Both the position numbers and the translations under genes were made by a program. Of a stretch of 52,212 nt of DNA, positions 33,061 to 41,836 are shown piece by piece. Each line of letters opens with the position of its first letter. Positions within the stretch are counted from its first letter, which is position 1. The notes under the pieces are model-generated. The model saw nothing but the letters and a program-made list of their open reading frames with translations. It made no database searches and was not told the origin of the DNA. Source of the stretch: a virus; the IMG/VR virus record IMGVR_UViG_3300049830_000248, positions 1 to 52,212 of that record, one strand, 5' to 3'.

Positions 33061-33072
33061 GGCAACGCGGGT
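33038..33072 (-). terminator. rho-independent terminator for the leftward scaffold operon
   Basis: Stem ACCCGCGT (33045-33052) with ACGCGGGT (33065-33072), 12-base loop, followed on the minus strand by a T run (33045-33038). Lies just past the stop of the scaffold-like gene. Confidence 0.75.
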
Positions 33073-33090
33073 GAATCCATTATCTCTGGT

Positions 33091-34272
33091 TCAGCCCTGA
33101 ACCGCCTCGGTGAGTCCCTTGCCCCAATCTTCTTCTCCGGTTGGTGCATCTCCACCACCACCGCGCCGCGTCTTGCCGGGAGCCGCGCCTTTCAATTCCT
33201 CAATCTGCGCCTCTGCCGCCGCCAGCTTCTCATTGAGGCGGGTAATCTGCAATTTCTGAACCGCAAACGCACCGACACGCTGCCGGATATGGGCATCGCG
33301 CAGCACCTTCTTTTGAACGAAGTCGGCGCGGTCTGCCGCCTTGATTTCCGCATCAAACACTGACAAGGCGTGTTTTCTGGCTTCCACCGCATCGGCGTCC
33401 GTCGGGTCGTCTTTGTAATCGGCAACGGATTCAGCCAGTTTCGAGTTTGTTTCCTTCCACTTGGCAACCACGGTTTCGCGCTCTTTCACATGGTTGGCGA
33501 CTTCCTGCTCGTTGCGGGTTTTGAACTGCGCTTTTTCTTCCTCAAGCGCAGCGGCGCGGGCGGTATCCAAGTCCAGCAGCTTCTCGCGCAGTTGCAGGAC
33601 ATAGTTTGCCGTCGTGCCGAAAAGTGCGTTGGCCTGTTCAATCGCCTTGCCGACTGGCAACTGGTAGATGGCGGCAAAATCCTGCCATGTTGCGGCACGG
33701 GTCGTTCCATCATCGGGATTGGTTACAGACAACTCGGTGATCTGCTTCCGGGCGCGCTCGGCGGCGGTGCTGAACGGTTTCTCGAACTTCTCTTTGAATT
33801 CGGGGCTGGCTTCCTGCTTGGCAGCGCGCAACTCCGCAAGGGCGGCGTCACGCTCTTTTTCAACCGCCGTTAACCGTCCGGTCAAAGCCGTGGTGTCCTT
33901 GCCCGCCGCCTCGTATTCGGCGATTTTCTTTTCAAGCGCGCTCTTGGCAGTCGTGGCGGTCTGCGATTCGAGCTTCAAAGCCTTCACGCGCTCGCGCAGT
34001 TCCTTCGGCGCGAGCTTGTCAATGTCGTCCAGTGGGGCGGTGGTCGCGGCGGCGGGCTTTTCGCCCGGCTTCGGAGCGGCGGCAGGCGCGGCCTTCTTTG
34101 GCGGTTCAAACGGGTCGTCGCTGGCGGTTTCAGCCGGCGTAGATGGCGGCGCGGCGGCGGATGGGGTTGGCGCAGGCGCGGCGGTAGGTTTCGGTTGGGC
34201 GGCAGCGGCAGGCGCGGCAGGCGCACCACCAGCGGTCGCTACGGGGTCGAGGAGCAGGCGATTCAGTTTCAT
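33091..34272 (-). CDS. scaffold-like coiled-coil protein
   Basis: 393 residues. An Ala/Pro-rich disordered N-terminus (about 10-85) is followed by a long coiled coil (about 90-365: ESQTATTAKSALEKKIAEYEAA, RLNEKLAAAEAQIEELKG), fitting phage scaffolding proteins. The C-terminal tail EEDWGKGLTEAVQG shares EDWGKGLT with the small protein at 40944-41201, next to the capsid gene. ATGA overlap with the upstream gene. Confidence 0.65.
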   Translation of the reverse strand: MKLNRLLLDPVATAGGAPAAPAAAAQPKPTAAPAPTPSAAAPPSTPAETASDDPFEPPKKAAPAAAPKPGEKPAAATTAPLDDIDKLAPKELRERVKALKLESQTATTAKSALEKKIAEYEAAGKDTTALTGRLTAVEKERDAALAELRAAKQEASPEFKEKFEKPFSTAAERARKQITELSVTNPDDGTTRAATWQDFAAIYQLPVGKAIEQANALFGTTANYVLQLREKLLDLDTARAAALEEEKAQFKTRNEQEVANHVKERETVVAKWKETNSKLAESVADYKDDPTDADAVEARKHALSVFDAEIKAADRADFVQKKVLRDAHIRQRVGAFAVQKLQITRLNEKLAAAEAQIEELKGAAPGKTRRGGGGDAPTGEEDWGKGLTEAVQG

Positions 34273-34547
34273 TTTGTTTGTTCAGTTTCAACGGTTTTAC
34301 GGTGGACTTCCAAATCGTGATTCAGGCCGGGCTTGGCAAATTCAGGCCCAGCGCTGTCCTTCTGTGAAAGTGTCAGCAACACTTCCTTGAAAAATAAAAC
34401 ACCGGCTCTTTGCTGCGAGTCTGGGCAAGCCTCAAGCGTCACGGCGGCGGCATGAAGCAGCACGGCGTCAAATTTTGGATCACCAGCGATGGATGCCCAC
34501 CATTCGGCGAGTGGTTTTTGATTAAGAAACTGATTTTTAGCGTCCAT
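34269..34547 (-). CDS. small hypothetical head-region protein
   Basis: 92 residues, MDAKNQFLNQKPLAEWWASIAGDPKFDAVLLHAAAVTLE..., helical. Coupled to the scaffold-like gene. No family recognised; the 94 bases up to the next gene contain no further gene. Confidence 0.55.
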   Translation of the reverse strand: MDAKNQFLNQKPLAEWWASIAGDPKFDAVLLHAAAVTLEACPDSQQRAGVLFFKEVLLTLSQKDSAGPEFAKPGLNHDLEVHRKTVETEQTK

Positions 34548-34641
34548 AATTTTTTCTGGTATTTTTGATTTGTTGCTCTTTTGTACCCCATCTAATGTTT
34601 TTAGTCCATCCGTTTTTTAGACATTCAAGTTTTCTCATAAA

Positions 34642-35262
34642 TCATATTGGGATGTAGGTGTCAAACTGGTCTGCAATGCGCGGTAGGACGGTGAATACTT
34701 TCAACTGCGGAAAGGTATGGAACGCCAGCGAAATGTCAATGGGCGCATAAACCTTGCGCTGCGTCCGCAACATCACTGGCAGGGCTTTCTTGGCGATGAT
34801 GCTGGCGTGGCCGCACATCGGCCAGCGCACGTCAAAAACCTCCCCGGCAATATGCTTGGTCGGTTTCTTATCGCAACAGCATGAGCCAAGCATGAGGATG
34901 TCGAAGTCCGGCGGCGCATCGCGCAACGCGCGCTCGGTGCGTTCACGCCAGTCAGGTGCAAACTTTGCATCCCATTCGAGCGTGAGAAAGTGTGAATCTG
35001 GCAGCAGGTTTAGCGCAGACCAAAGCGAATAAAAACTCAACCAAGAGGCAACCGGCTTTGCGCCGATGCAGTAGCCGCTGCCAGGATTATCAACCTCGTA
35101 GGTGTGGGTTGTTACCAGACCGGACAGGTTCGCGTTGAAGCCGTTGAATTCCTCGGCGTCAATTCCGACCTCGCGGAAGTGGTTTTGAATCGCCAGTGTG
35201 CGTTCCGGCATTTCTTGAAGCGTCACGACGAACGGACGGATGTTGTAATCTCCAATTTTCAT
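34642..35262 (-). CDS. glycosyltransferase family 25-like protein
   Basis: 206 residues from ATG 35262 (MKIGDYNIRPFVVTLQEMPERT); the longer frame upstream lies inside the previous gene. VVTLQEMPERTLAIQNHFREVGI, an LEWDAKF metal/nucleotide segment and HASIIAKKAL follow the GT25 (LPS galactosyltransferase-like) layout. Last gene of the leftward glycan operon; acts on a sugar acceptor, probably surface or virion glycan. Confidence 0.7.
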   Translation of the reverse strand: MKIGDYNIRPFVVTLQEMPERTLAIQNHFREVGIDAEEFNGFNANLSGLVTTHTYEVDNPGSGYCIGAKPVASWLSFYSLWSALNLLPDSHFLTLEWDAKFAPDWRERTERALRDAPPDFDILMLGSCCCDKKPTKHIAGEVFDVRWPMCGHASIIAKKALPVMLRTQRKVYAPIDISLAFHTFPQLKVFTVLPRIADQFDTYIPI

Positions 35263-35846
35263 TTCTGCACCCTCGCAGGGTTTCCAAAAACGGTTGTTCC
35301 ATCTGGCACGTTCTTGGTGACTACCGCGCCCATTCCCACAACGCAATCGTCGCCGATGGTGATGCCGTCCCGAATCATTGCGCCCAAGCCAATCGTTGTT
35401 CGGCTACCGATCTTGACGCGCCCGCCCGTAATGACGCCTGGGCAAAGGTGTGAGTAATCACCAATGCTGGAATCATGCTCCAAGATTGCGCCCGTGTTGA
35501 TGATGCAGAAGTTTCCAACAAATGAATTATTTCCGACCACGGAATTAGCCGCCAAAAACGTGCCGACACACTCAAGGTTCGCGTGAGTTGCCGTTGGATG
35601 GATGACATTGACAAAATTAAAGTTGCTGCCAGAGAGCTTTTCACGGATGGCGTTGTCGCCGATGGCGGCGTGGGCAAACAGGCGCGACCAATCTTTTTTC
35701 GGATCGCCGACCGGATAGCCGTGCCGCATCGTGCCTACGGCGTAATGCTCGTCAAGCACACCACCGATGTCGAACGACTTGCCGCGCTTGATGGCGGCAA
35801 TGACAACACCCGCATGACCGCCTGCGCCGAGGATGACGATTCTCAT
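35259..35846 (-). CDS. PglD/NeuD-like sugar O- or N-acetyltransferase
   Basis: 195 residues. N-terminal nucleotide-sugar domain MRIVILGAGGHAGVVIAAI, C-terminal left-handed beta-helix with hexapeptide repeats (IGDYSHLCPG, VKIGSRTTIGLGAM, ITIGDDCVVGMGAVV) and the ending VFGNPARV. The family transfers acetyl from acetyl-CoA to an amino or hydroxy sugar. Overlaps both neighbours by 4 bases. Confidence 0.85.
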   Translation of the reverse strand: MRIVILGAGGHAGVVIAAIKRGKSFDIGGVLDEHYAVGTMRHGYPVGDPKKDWSRLFAHAAIGDNAIREKLSGSNFNFVNVIHPTATHANLECVGTFLAANSVVGNNSFVGNFCIINTGAILEHDSSIGDYSHLCPGVITGGRVKIGSRTTIGLGAMIRDGITIGDDCVVGMGAVVTKNVPDGTTVFGNPARVQK

Positions 35847-36481
35847 GGGATTTGATTATACACCGCAAATTGTGAAAGCAACGGGTAGGGGATTTTCTTG
35901 TCCTCGTTCTGAATCTTTGTGCCGTCAAGGTTGTAAAACTGCTGGATGAGCAGAAGCCCCTGCGCGGCGATCTGCGGCATCATGTAGCAGTTCCGGCCAA
36001 TCATCGTGAACTTGTCCACATGATACGAACACTCATCACGGCCAGAGTTGCGCGCTTTCTTGAACCATTTGTAATCCTCCTCATTGTCGCAGAGAATCGC
36101 GCCGCCTTTGCCGAGCTTCAAATGCTTGTAAGCACCCGTGAACGAAATGCACATGAGTTGCCCCGGCAAATACATATCGGCGGTGAACCGCAGCGCGGAG
36201 TCCCAGATGCGCGTCGGCACAAGCGGATACATTCCGACGATGCACTTGCCATCAACGTGTGACCAATCAACCCGCGCGCCGGCCAGAATTATCTCGCACG
36301 GCACAGATGGATAGGTGCGTTCAGGAATGGTGATGGTCTTGCCTTTGACCTTCTCGCGCATGAGGCAAAGCCAGAGCGCATTTGAAGCATTATCCACCGC
36401 GACGGCGTAGGGTGCGCCAGTGTAGCGGCACAATTCGGCTTCAAACATTTCAGTCACGATATGCGGGCCTTGCGCGCTCAT
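35843..36481 (-). CDS. DegT/DnrJ-type aminotransferase-like protein (shortened)
   Basis: 212 residues from ATG 36481 (MSAQGPHIVTEMFEAELCRY). AVAVDNASNALWLCL and ISFTGAYKHLKLGKGGAIL match the substrate-loop and PLP-lysine regions of DegT/DnrJ/EryC1/StrS sugar aminotransferases. The usual length is about 370 residues, so this is a compact or reduced member. With the adjacent acetyltransferase it would make an acetylamino sugar. Starts in an ATGA overlap. Confidence 0.75.
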   Translation of the reverse strand: MSAQGPHIVTEMFEAELCRYTGAPYAVAVDNASNALWLCLMREKVKGKTITIPERTYPSVPCEIILAGARVDWSHVDGKCIVGMYPLVPTRIWDSALRFTADMYLPGQLMCISFTGAYKHLKLGKGGAILCDNEEDYKWFKKARNSGRDECSYHVDKFTMIGRNCYMMPQIAAQGLLLIQQFYNLDGTKIQNEDKKIPYPLLSQFAVYNQIP

Positions 36482-37431
36482 AGATTCAAGTCCTTCTCCG
36501 AAATTTTCACCAGCATCGAAGCAGAATCGTTGCACCCGCAACTAGCGAGCCATCCGCCTTCATGCTCAATCGCGCCGCAAACAAAAACCACATTCGGCTT
36601 GTGATGATGCCGCGACGTATCGCCGCCGAGTTCCGACCCGCGCAAGATTGGACGCTTCGACACCGCGAGCATTTGAAACGGCGGCTCGGCCTTCATCAGC
36701 ATCGCTCCCAGATAATACCGATGGCGCAGGGGTGGCATTTCGTTCCGCATGGATGAATGAAAAAACCGAAGCAGTTTTCCTTGATACGGCAGCGGCACAG
36801 TCCCTCCTCGAATCTCGCCGAACGGCCAGCGCAACCCAGGAGTTTTCATTTCTCGCTTGTCCGCTGGCGTGTAAATCACCTGTTCGGGGATGTTGCGATA
36901 GATGATGTTCAGTTCATCGCCCCACGGCAGCGGCAGATGATTCTTTTCCATCGTCTGACGGTCGGGCAACCAGTATTCAAAGGCGTCGGATGCGCGCCAA
37001 TGGTCGGGCTTCGCCAGCTTGATGCACTTCGTCGAGGACGCCGGAAACGTAGGCCATGTTGACGAGACATAGCAAATCCAAAGCTCTTTTTTCCAGACAA
37101 AGGCGCGGGCATCTTCACAGGAATTGTCATCGCGCAAATCCAACTCTTGATTGCTGGTGACAATGAAATTGTCATCAAGTTCGGCGATGGCAAGCTTGGT
37201 CGCCGCCGTGGTGTCAGGATGGAAACGATAGACCATGAGCAGCTTTCCTTGAAACCGAATGATGGAGGGGTTGTAAGCACCCGCGAACAATCCTTCAACA
37301 ACCGTCGTCGGCAACTGCTCGGTGACGGCAGGCCATTGGGAAACGATGTTGTGCTTGGCAAGGAAGGCGTCCATTTCGCGCTTGTTATGCACGATGCGCG
37401 GCGGAACGAATTGTGTTTTAATTTCAGACAT
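36478..37431 (-). CDS. GH130-like glycoside phosphorylase/hydrolase fold protein
   Basis: 317 residues from ATG 37431 (MSEIKTQFVPPRIVHNKREMDAFL). Five-bladed propeller features: GAYNPSIIRFQGKLLMVYR, SCEDARAFVWKKELWICYV, and HHKPNVVFVCGAIEHEGGWLASCGCND near the end. This resembles the beta-mannoside phosphorylase-like group, which makes or breaks mannosidic bonds with phosphate. Catalytic identity not verified. Overlaps the upstream gene by 8 bases. Confidence 0.6.
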   Translation of the reverse strand: MSEIKTQFVPPRIVHNKREMDAFLAKHNIVSQWPAVTEQLPTTVVEGLFAGAYNPSIIRFQGKLLMVYRFHPDTTAATKLAIAELDDNFIVTSNQELDLRDDNSCEDARAFVWKKELWICYVSSTWPTFPASSTKCIKLAKPDHWRASDAFEYWLPDRQTMEKNHLPLPWGDELNIIYRNIPEQVIYTPADKREMKTPGLRWPFGEIRGGTVPLPYQGKLLRFFHSSMRNEMPPLRHRYYLGAMLMKAEPPFQMLAVSKRPILRGSELGGDTSRHHHKPNVVFVCGAIEHEGGWLASCGCNDSASMLVKISEKDLNL

Positions 37432-38683
37432 TCCGGTAAATCCCTCCGATTTCTTTTGCTCCATTCATCTTGAATAATTCCAGCAAGACCCTGCTCCAAT
37501 ACGAATCAGTCCCCATTACCATGTCTGGAATTTCTGGGAGTATTTTCTGCCAGAATTCGACCGGAGCGGCAAATAGGTCAACGCAGGGAAAGAATTCGTC
37601 GTTGCCTTTTTTGTCTCGGTTCATGCGAAAAGCGTAGCAGGGATACGGAACATTAAATAAAACATCCTGCGTATCTTCTCTTGTTAAAACGGCGTAATCA
37701 TCCTCACAAACTTGAAGAAACATTCTAATTGCGCCGCGCAGCATCGGAAAATGCTCTTTGTCTTGCAGGCAGTTTGCAGAATCCCGAAAACAAGCCCCAG
37801 GCTGAATTGCAAAGTGCTTAATGGTATCACCCTTTTTCAACCCACCATGATAAGCGTGGAAAAATCTGGTTTCTAAACCTATGTCATCAATCGCCGTGAA
37901 CAACTCCAAAGCGCGTTTCGGAAAATCAACATACCGGCAATGAAAGTGATGCGAAGGACGCCACGCCGAACCGTGCCAATAAAGCGGCTCGCTCTGAATC
38001 AGCGCCATCACCGGCAGCGTCGGCACGGCATACGCCAGATGCAGATGCGCCGTGTCCACCGTCACAATGCAATGCGCGGCCTCATAAAGCCCAAGCAGAT
38101 CATAAAACCTTTCGGCCTTGATGGTCGTAAGGTCAATAATGTTGAAATTCGGATAGTTGATTTGCAGAATCTTCAAGAGCAAATCGCGGTAAGGGAATGG
38201 CGATGAAACCGAGTCTGCGGCCACGAGCAGTATCTTTTTCTTCTTGCCCGCACCAAACCAGCCCTTCGGCATCCAACCTTTTTCCCGCTCTTTGTCCCTC
38301 TTATCGAACACCAGTGGCAGCTTGCCCCAATCCTTGAGCATCCCAGCCAGCTTCCATTGCTCGCGGTTGTGCGCGTCCGTCGCCGCGTGTTTTTGGCCTG
38401 CCGGCTCGTAAGCGTATTTCAAGACTACATCCTTCGGCGCGTTGGTCTGCGTGACGACGACATTGGGGCAAAGTTTCTTGGCCTGCTCGAACGCATCTGG
38501 AATTTCCCACGGATTTCCGTCGAAAACAATTTTCTCGACGTAGGAACAACCGTCGAGGACGGAAGCGAATTCGGCGCAGGCCATGATGCCGACTTTCAAA
38601 CCCTTCTGGGAGTCGGCGTAGGCCATCGGCAAAATGGAAACCAAATCGCCAGTTTTCGAGAGTTGAAGGTAAATCTTGTCCAT
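37424..38683 (-). CDS. GT9-like heptosyltransferase fused to a second domain
   Basis: 419 residues. N-terminal half has the GT9 (LPS heptosyltransferase) pattern: KTGDLVSILPMAYADSQKG at the start and AHCIVTVDTAHLHLAYAVPTLPVMAL at about 208-233. The C-terminal third (about 295-419: IKHFAIQPGACFRDSANCLQD, PYPCYAFRMNRDKKGNDEFFPCVD, MVMGTDSYWSRV) is unlike GT9 and may be a second transferase domain. Probably the key enzyme building the phage-encoded glycan. Confidence 0.65.
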   Translation of the reverse strand: MDKIYLQLSKTGDLVSILPMAYADSQKGLKVGIMACAEFASVLDGCSYVEKIVFDGNPWEIPDAFEQAKKLCPNVVVTQTNAPKDVVLKYAYEPAGQKHAATDAHNREQWKLAGMLKDWGKLPLVFDKRDKEREKGWMPKGWFGAGKKKKILLVAADSVSSPFPYRDLLLKILQINYPNFNIIDLTTIKAERFYDLLGLYEAAHCIVTVDTAHLHLAYAVPTLPVMALIQSEPLYWHGSAWRPSHHFHCRYVDFPKRALELFTAIDDIGLETRFFHAYHGGLKKGDTIKHFAIQPGACFRDSANCLQDKEHFPMLRGAIRMFLQVCEDDYAVLTREDTQDVLFNVPYPCYAFRMNRDKKGNDEFFPCVDLFAAPVEFWQKILPEIPDMVMGTDSYWSRVLLELFKMNGAKEIGGIYRNV

Positions 38684-38931
38684 CAGTTACTCGCTGGTTT
38701 TGTTGTGCCAGAATCCGAACCAGCCACGCCTGCCAGCGGTTGCGGCTGGAACAGCTTTCCGTCGGTGTCACAAGGCGCACCCTTCTCACGCACATGGCTG
38801 CACGGCACAAAGAACGGTTCGCCCATGACAACATCGAGAAGTTGAAATTTTCGGCAGCGCGGTTGGTCGTCCTTGGCGGCGGGGACGAAGTAAGCGCAGT
38901 TTTTGCAGAATGGTGGTGTTTTGTTTTCCAT
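38683..38931 (-). CDS. small Cys-rich protein
   Basis: 82 residues: FCKNCAYFVPAA...PRCRKF...VPCSHV, with five or more spaced Cys suggesting a zinc fold, and a disordered C-terminus. Directly heads the glycan operon (next gene starts at its stop). Leader AATAATCTATG. Function unknown. Confidence 0.6.
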   Translation of the reverse strand: MENKTPPFCKNCAYFVPAAKDDQPRCRKFQLLDVVMGEPFFVPCSHVREKGAPCDTDGKLFQPQPLAGVAGSDSGTTKPASN

Positions 38932-38934
38932 AGA

Positions 38935-39120
38935 TTATTTCGGTTCGGGGTTTTCGGCCATGCGGCGGCGAAGTTCGTTGATTGCGTAACGTCCGACGGG
39001 ACGACCGCTTTCCCATCCCTCGTAGGTTCGCTGGCTAGCGCCGAGGATTTCGCCCATGTTCTTTTGTGGCCTTGCGCCGCGCCACTTTTTCAACTCTTTT
39101 GCGAACGGAGTTAATTTCAT
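38935..39120 (-). CDS. small HTH regulator
   Basis: 61 residues, MKLTPFAKELKKWRGARPQKNMGEILGASQRTYEGWESGRP: a minimal Cro/C1- or antitoxin-type helix-turn-helix (NMGEILGASQRTYEGWESG). Preceded at 39134-39146 by a dyad that may be its operator. Upstream of the glycan operon and divergent from the capsid gene, so it could control either. Confidence 0.7.
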   Translation of the reverse strand: MKLTPFAKELKKWRGARPQKNMGEILGASQRTYEGWESGRPVGRYAINELRRRMAENPEPK

Positions 39121-39133
39121 TTCGGCGACTATC

Positions 39134-39146
39134 ACGCAAACTGCGT
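39134..39146. promoter_or_regulatory. operator-like dyad upstream of the HTH gene
   Basis: ACGCA-AAC-TGCGT, a perfect 5-base dyad 14 bases before the HTH start. On the minus strand it lies between TTGCAT and GATAGT (17-base spacing), a plausible promoter, fitting autorepression. Confidence 0.4.
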
Positions 39147-39318
39147 AATCATGCAAGTGGTAATTTTGGGAATCGGTGGTAAATCTGAATTCAGAGCAAC
39201 GTAGCAGTCGCCGTTCTTGCTCCGGCAAAAGGTAGAACCGGACTCCACCACCCGGACAGGCAAATTCCCGAAAAACAACCGCCATGCTCGCGCATAGGCA
39301 CAACCAAAAGCAAATTTT

Positions 39319-40881
39319 ATGGCATTGACCTCAACACAGTGTAGCCAGTTCAACGACTATCTCGGTCGCCGCCCCTATCCGTGGGACAAGCGCATCGCCA
39401 AAGACCGTTACCCGCAGGAATTCATCTACGCGGGTATGTATTCCACGAAGAAGTGGGATAATTTCACCGAGACGCAAACACTCTGGGAACAGGTTCACGT
39501 CGCCCGTGCGAATGACCCCGGCCTGTGGGCGCAGTTCTTCACCGACCCGTGCCTGGGGACTCCGTGCAAAACGGACATCCGCTACATCGGCCACGGCGTC
39601 ACGCAGAAGAAATTCGGTCGTTACCGGCAGGAATACCGGACTTCCGTGTTCTGCCTCGACCAACTCAACTCCATTGAGGAAGCGCCGGCAAAGCTGGACA
39701 TCATCGTGGCCGGCTACAAGAACATCCCCGAAGAAGTCGCGGGCGGTTTCATCCGGCAGTTGTCACTCGTGAACGCCGGGGCAGTTTCCGAGGGCGGCGG
39801 TCTGTTCCTCGCGGGTCTGGCCGACAGCTCTGGCAACCCGGTTGCCATTGACTTTGATGCCTCGCTGCTCGCCATCAGTCACGGCGGCAACGCCGGCACG
39901 GACAACGGAATGTTCATCAACCTCAACGCCAATGGCGCGTTGACATCGCTCGTCACGAGCGGCGTCATTTCAGCGGCTACGACCGCCGCCCTCGTCGCCA
40001 AGATGGGGCAGTTGACGATGGAATACCTCGCCAATCAGCAGGAAGATTTGGCGATTGCCGGCTATCACGACCAGAAAATGTCTGTGGGCGGCAAGTTCGA
40101 GATCACGATGGACGGCACGACCAGCCGCAATCTCACGTCGGCGAATCAGGCGTTGACCGCGCTCTACAAGGCGACGGACTTCACCAAGACTGGTCAGTTC
40201 TACGGTTTGGGCGTTCAATCCGGCTGCGGCGACTGGCTTTTCAAGCGCGACAATATGCAGATGCGTTTCGCGTTCCGGGCCGATCTGGACGGCAAGAAGC
40301 TGGACAGCGGTTCGCTGGCGAACGCGGTCTGGCTGGAACAGGTTCAGCCGTTCGAGAACATCGCGGCCACCTTCGGCATCAAGCCGCGCCCGAACGCCCG
40401 CTGGAAGTCCGCTCCGGTGCGCCTCTACCATTGCTACAACCGCGATGCGCGCGAGGTTTATGTCGGCGACATTACTTCGGTCAACTCCGAAATGAAGTTC
40501 GGCCTGGCTCGCTCGTTCATGGGCAAATGGTCTTGGAAACATCCCGATTACTTCGTGGCCGTTGACCCGCTCACCGGCTCAAACTGCAGTTACGACAACG
40601 TGAAGCAGAATCAGGGCTTTTTCCTCGCCGAATACGACTTGGGCTGCAAAACGCTCTATCCGAACATCGAACGATGGATCATGGCGCTCGGCGAAGCCAC
40701 TCCGTATGTGCGCCGTCCGAACACCGTCACGCCGACCACGGCTCCGGCGAGCAAGACGGATTACCAAGCGTTGCTGGCCTACAACGCGCATTGCGCGGAC
40801 AACCCGACTTATTGGGGTGATTCGAGCATCGCGGAGCAGATGGAGTCGGATTACAACCCGCTCCTGCCGGACAACGATTGA
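39319..40881 (+). CDS. putative major capsid protein
   Basis: 520 residues, soluble alpha/beta protein without signal peptide. Regions such as DFDASLLAISHGGNAGTDNGMFINLN, YHDQKMSVGGKFEITMDG and a C-terminal ERWIMALGEATPYVRRPN are compatible with a phage capsid. It is followed by the small protein sharing the scaffold's C-terminal peptide. Assignment is mainly by size, position and the absence of another candidate. Confidence 0.6.
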   Translation: MALTSTQCSQFNDYLGRRPYPWDKRIAKDRYPQEFIYAGMYSTKKWDNFTETQTLWEQVHVARANDPGLWAQFFTDPCLGTPCKTDIRYIGHGVTQKKFGRYRQEYRTSVFCLDQLNSIEEAPAKLDIIVAGYKNIPEEVAGGFIRQLSLVNAGAVSEGGGLFLAGLADSSGNPVAIDFDASLLAISHGGNAGTDNGMFINLNANGALTSLVTSGVISAATTAALVAKMGQLTMEYLANQQEDLAIAGYHDQKMSVGGKFEITMDGTTSRNLTSANQALTALYKATDFTKTGQFYGLGVQSGCGDWLFKRDNMQMRFAFRADLDGKKLDSGSLANAVWLEQVQPFENIAATFGIKPRPNARWKSAPVRLYHCYNRDAREVYVGDITSVNSEMKFGLARSFMGKWSWKHPDYFVAVDPLTGSNCSYDNVKQNQGFFLAEYDLGCKTLYPNIERWIMALGEATPYVRRPNTVTPTTAPASKTDYQALLAYNAHCADNPTYWGDSSIAEQMESDYNPLLPDND

Positions 40882-40943
40882 GCGACGGTCAACCTTTGGG
40901 CGGGCTTGGGTGAACCAAGCCCGCCGTCAACCAATTCAAAAAT

Positions 40944-41201
40944 ATGATGACCGACAATCAAACGGGCGACGACGCTGGGGCAGCTTTGGCCGCTCCTGCT
41001 GCACCGGACGCCAGCGGCGGAAACACCTGCACCGTTCCGGTGGACTTGCTGCCAAACGCCAAGGTTGGGGACGAATTCAAGGTGCAATCCATCGCGGACG
41101 GCAACGTAACGCTCTCTTGCGAGGCGGCGGATGACGAAAGCGGTGAGGATTGGGGCAAGGGTCTGACACAGGCCGCTGCGCCCGGAGAGGAGGGGATGTA
41201 A
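40944..41201 (+). CDS. small capsid-associated protein with scaffold-like C-terminal peptide
   Basis: 85 residues; Ala/Gly-rich N-terminus, a short beta domain (TVPVDLLPNAKVGDEFKVQSI), then SGEDWGKGLTQAA, matching the end of the scaffold-like protein (33091-34272). The peptide could be the capsid-binding tag. Start at tandem ATGs after an A-rich leader. Confidence 0.6.
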   Translation: MMTDNQTGDDAGAALAAPAAPDASGGNTCTVPVDLLPNAKVGDEFKVQSIADGNVTLSCEAADDESGEDWGKGLTQAAAPGEEGM

Positions 41202-41202
41202 C

Positions 41203-41625
41203 ATGGCCTTTGGAGCAAAAACACTTGTTGCTATTTCCGCGCCATCAATTCCACCAACGAGAACGAGCGCGGACAATCTGCTGACGGACATCGCCAAGTT
41301 CAATGCACTCACGTTGATTGAAAAGAAAGCCATCATGGTTCTTTGCTTGGCAGCAGAAGTAAATGCCACGCAGAGCATCGGCAACTACTCTCCGGCGTCT
41401 GGCTCAAAACTTGACGCATTGATGCAGGATTCAAATGCTTACATTGGCAACGTGCCAACCTCGGACTTGCTTTCGGCGCAGGCGGCAATCATGTGGCAAA
41501 ACTCGGCGAGTGGTTTGTCGAGCGACATTGACACTCTACGCGGGCAGGTTCAAGGGCTTGTTCAATACAGCGAGGAAGAACTTGACCGTTCGCTGCTTTA
41601 TTTGCGCTTGCTGAACGTATTCTAA
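41203..41625 (+). CDS. small helical hypothetical protein (140 aa)
   Basis: MAFGAKTLVAISAPSIPPTRTSADNLLTDIAKFNALTLIEKKAIMVLCLAAEVN..., helical. Starts one base after the previous stop. Probably a head or decoration protein by position. Confidence 0.5.
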   Translation: MAFGAKTLVAISAPSIPPTRTSADNLLTDIAKFNALTLIEKKAIMVLCLAAEVNATQSIGNYSPASGSKLDALMQDSNAYIGNVPTSDLLSAQAAIMWQNSASGLSSDIDTLRGQVQGLVQYSEEELDRSLLYLRLLNVF

Positions 41626-41628
41626 TTT

Positions 41629-41832
41629 ATGGACGCCGCCACCCTGCTTTCTGGTGCGATGGCAGGCGGCGCGGACGGATTAAGCCCGCGCGACTGCCTG
41701 CTTTGTCTGGCCTACGATTACGCCGGCGGAAACTCTGCGGCAACACAGCTTGCTACCGCCGTCGCCAGCGGATGCGACAGACTTTCAGACGGCGATTTAC
41801 AGAAATGCCTGGCTTCGGTCTTGAATCCTTAA
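41629..41832 (+). CDS. small hypothetical protein, paralog 1
   Basis: 67 residues, MDAATLLSGAMAGGADGLSPRDCLLCLAYDYAGG...CDRLSDGDLQKCLASV. It shares the pattern MDA.T.L..A...G.D.LS.RD...C with the next gene, and contains the LSxxDLxxC unit twice. Confidence 0.5.
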   Translation: MDAATLLSGAMAGGADGLSPRDCLLCLAYDYAGGNSAATQLATAVASGCDRLSDGDLQKCLASVLNP

Positions 41833-41836
41833 AACT

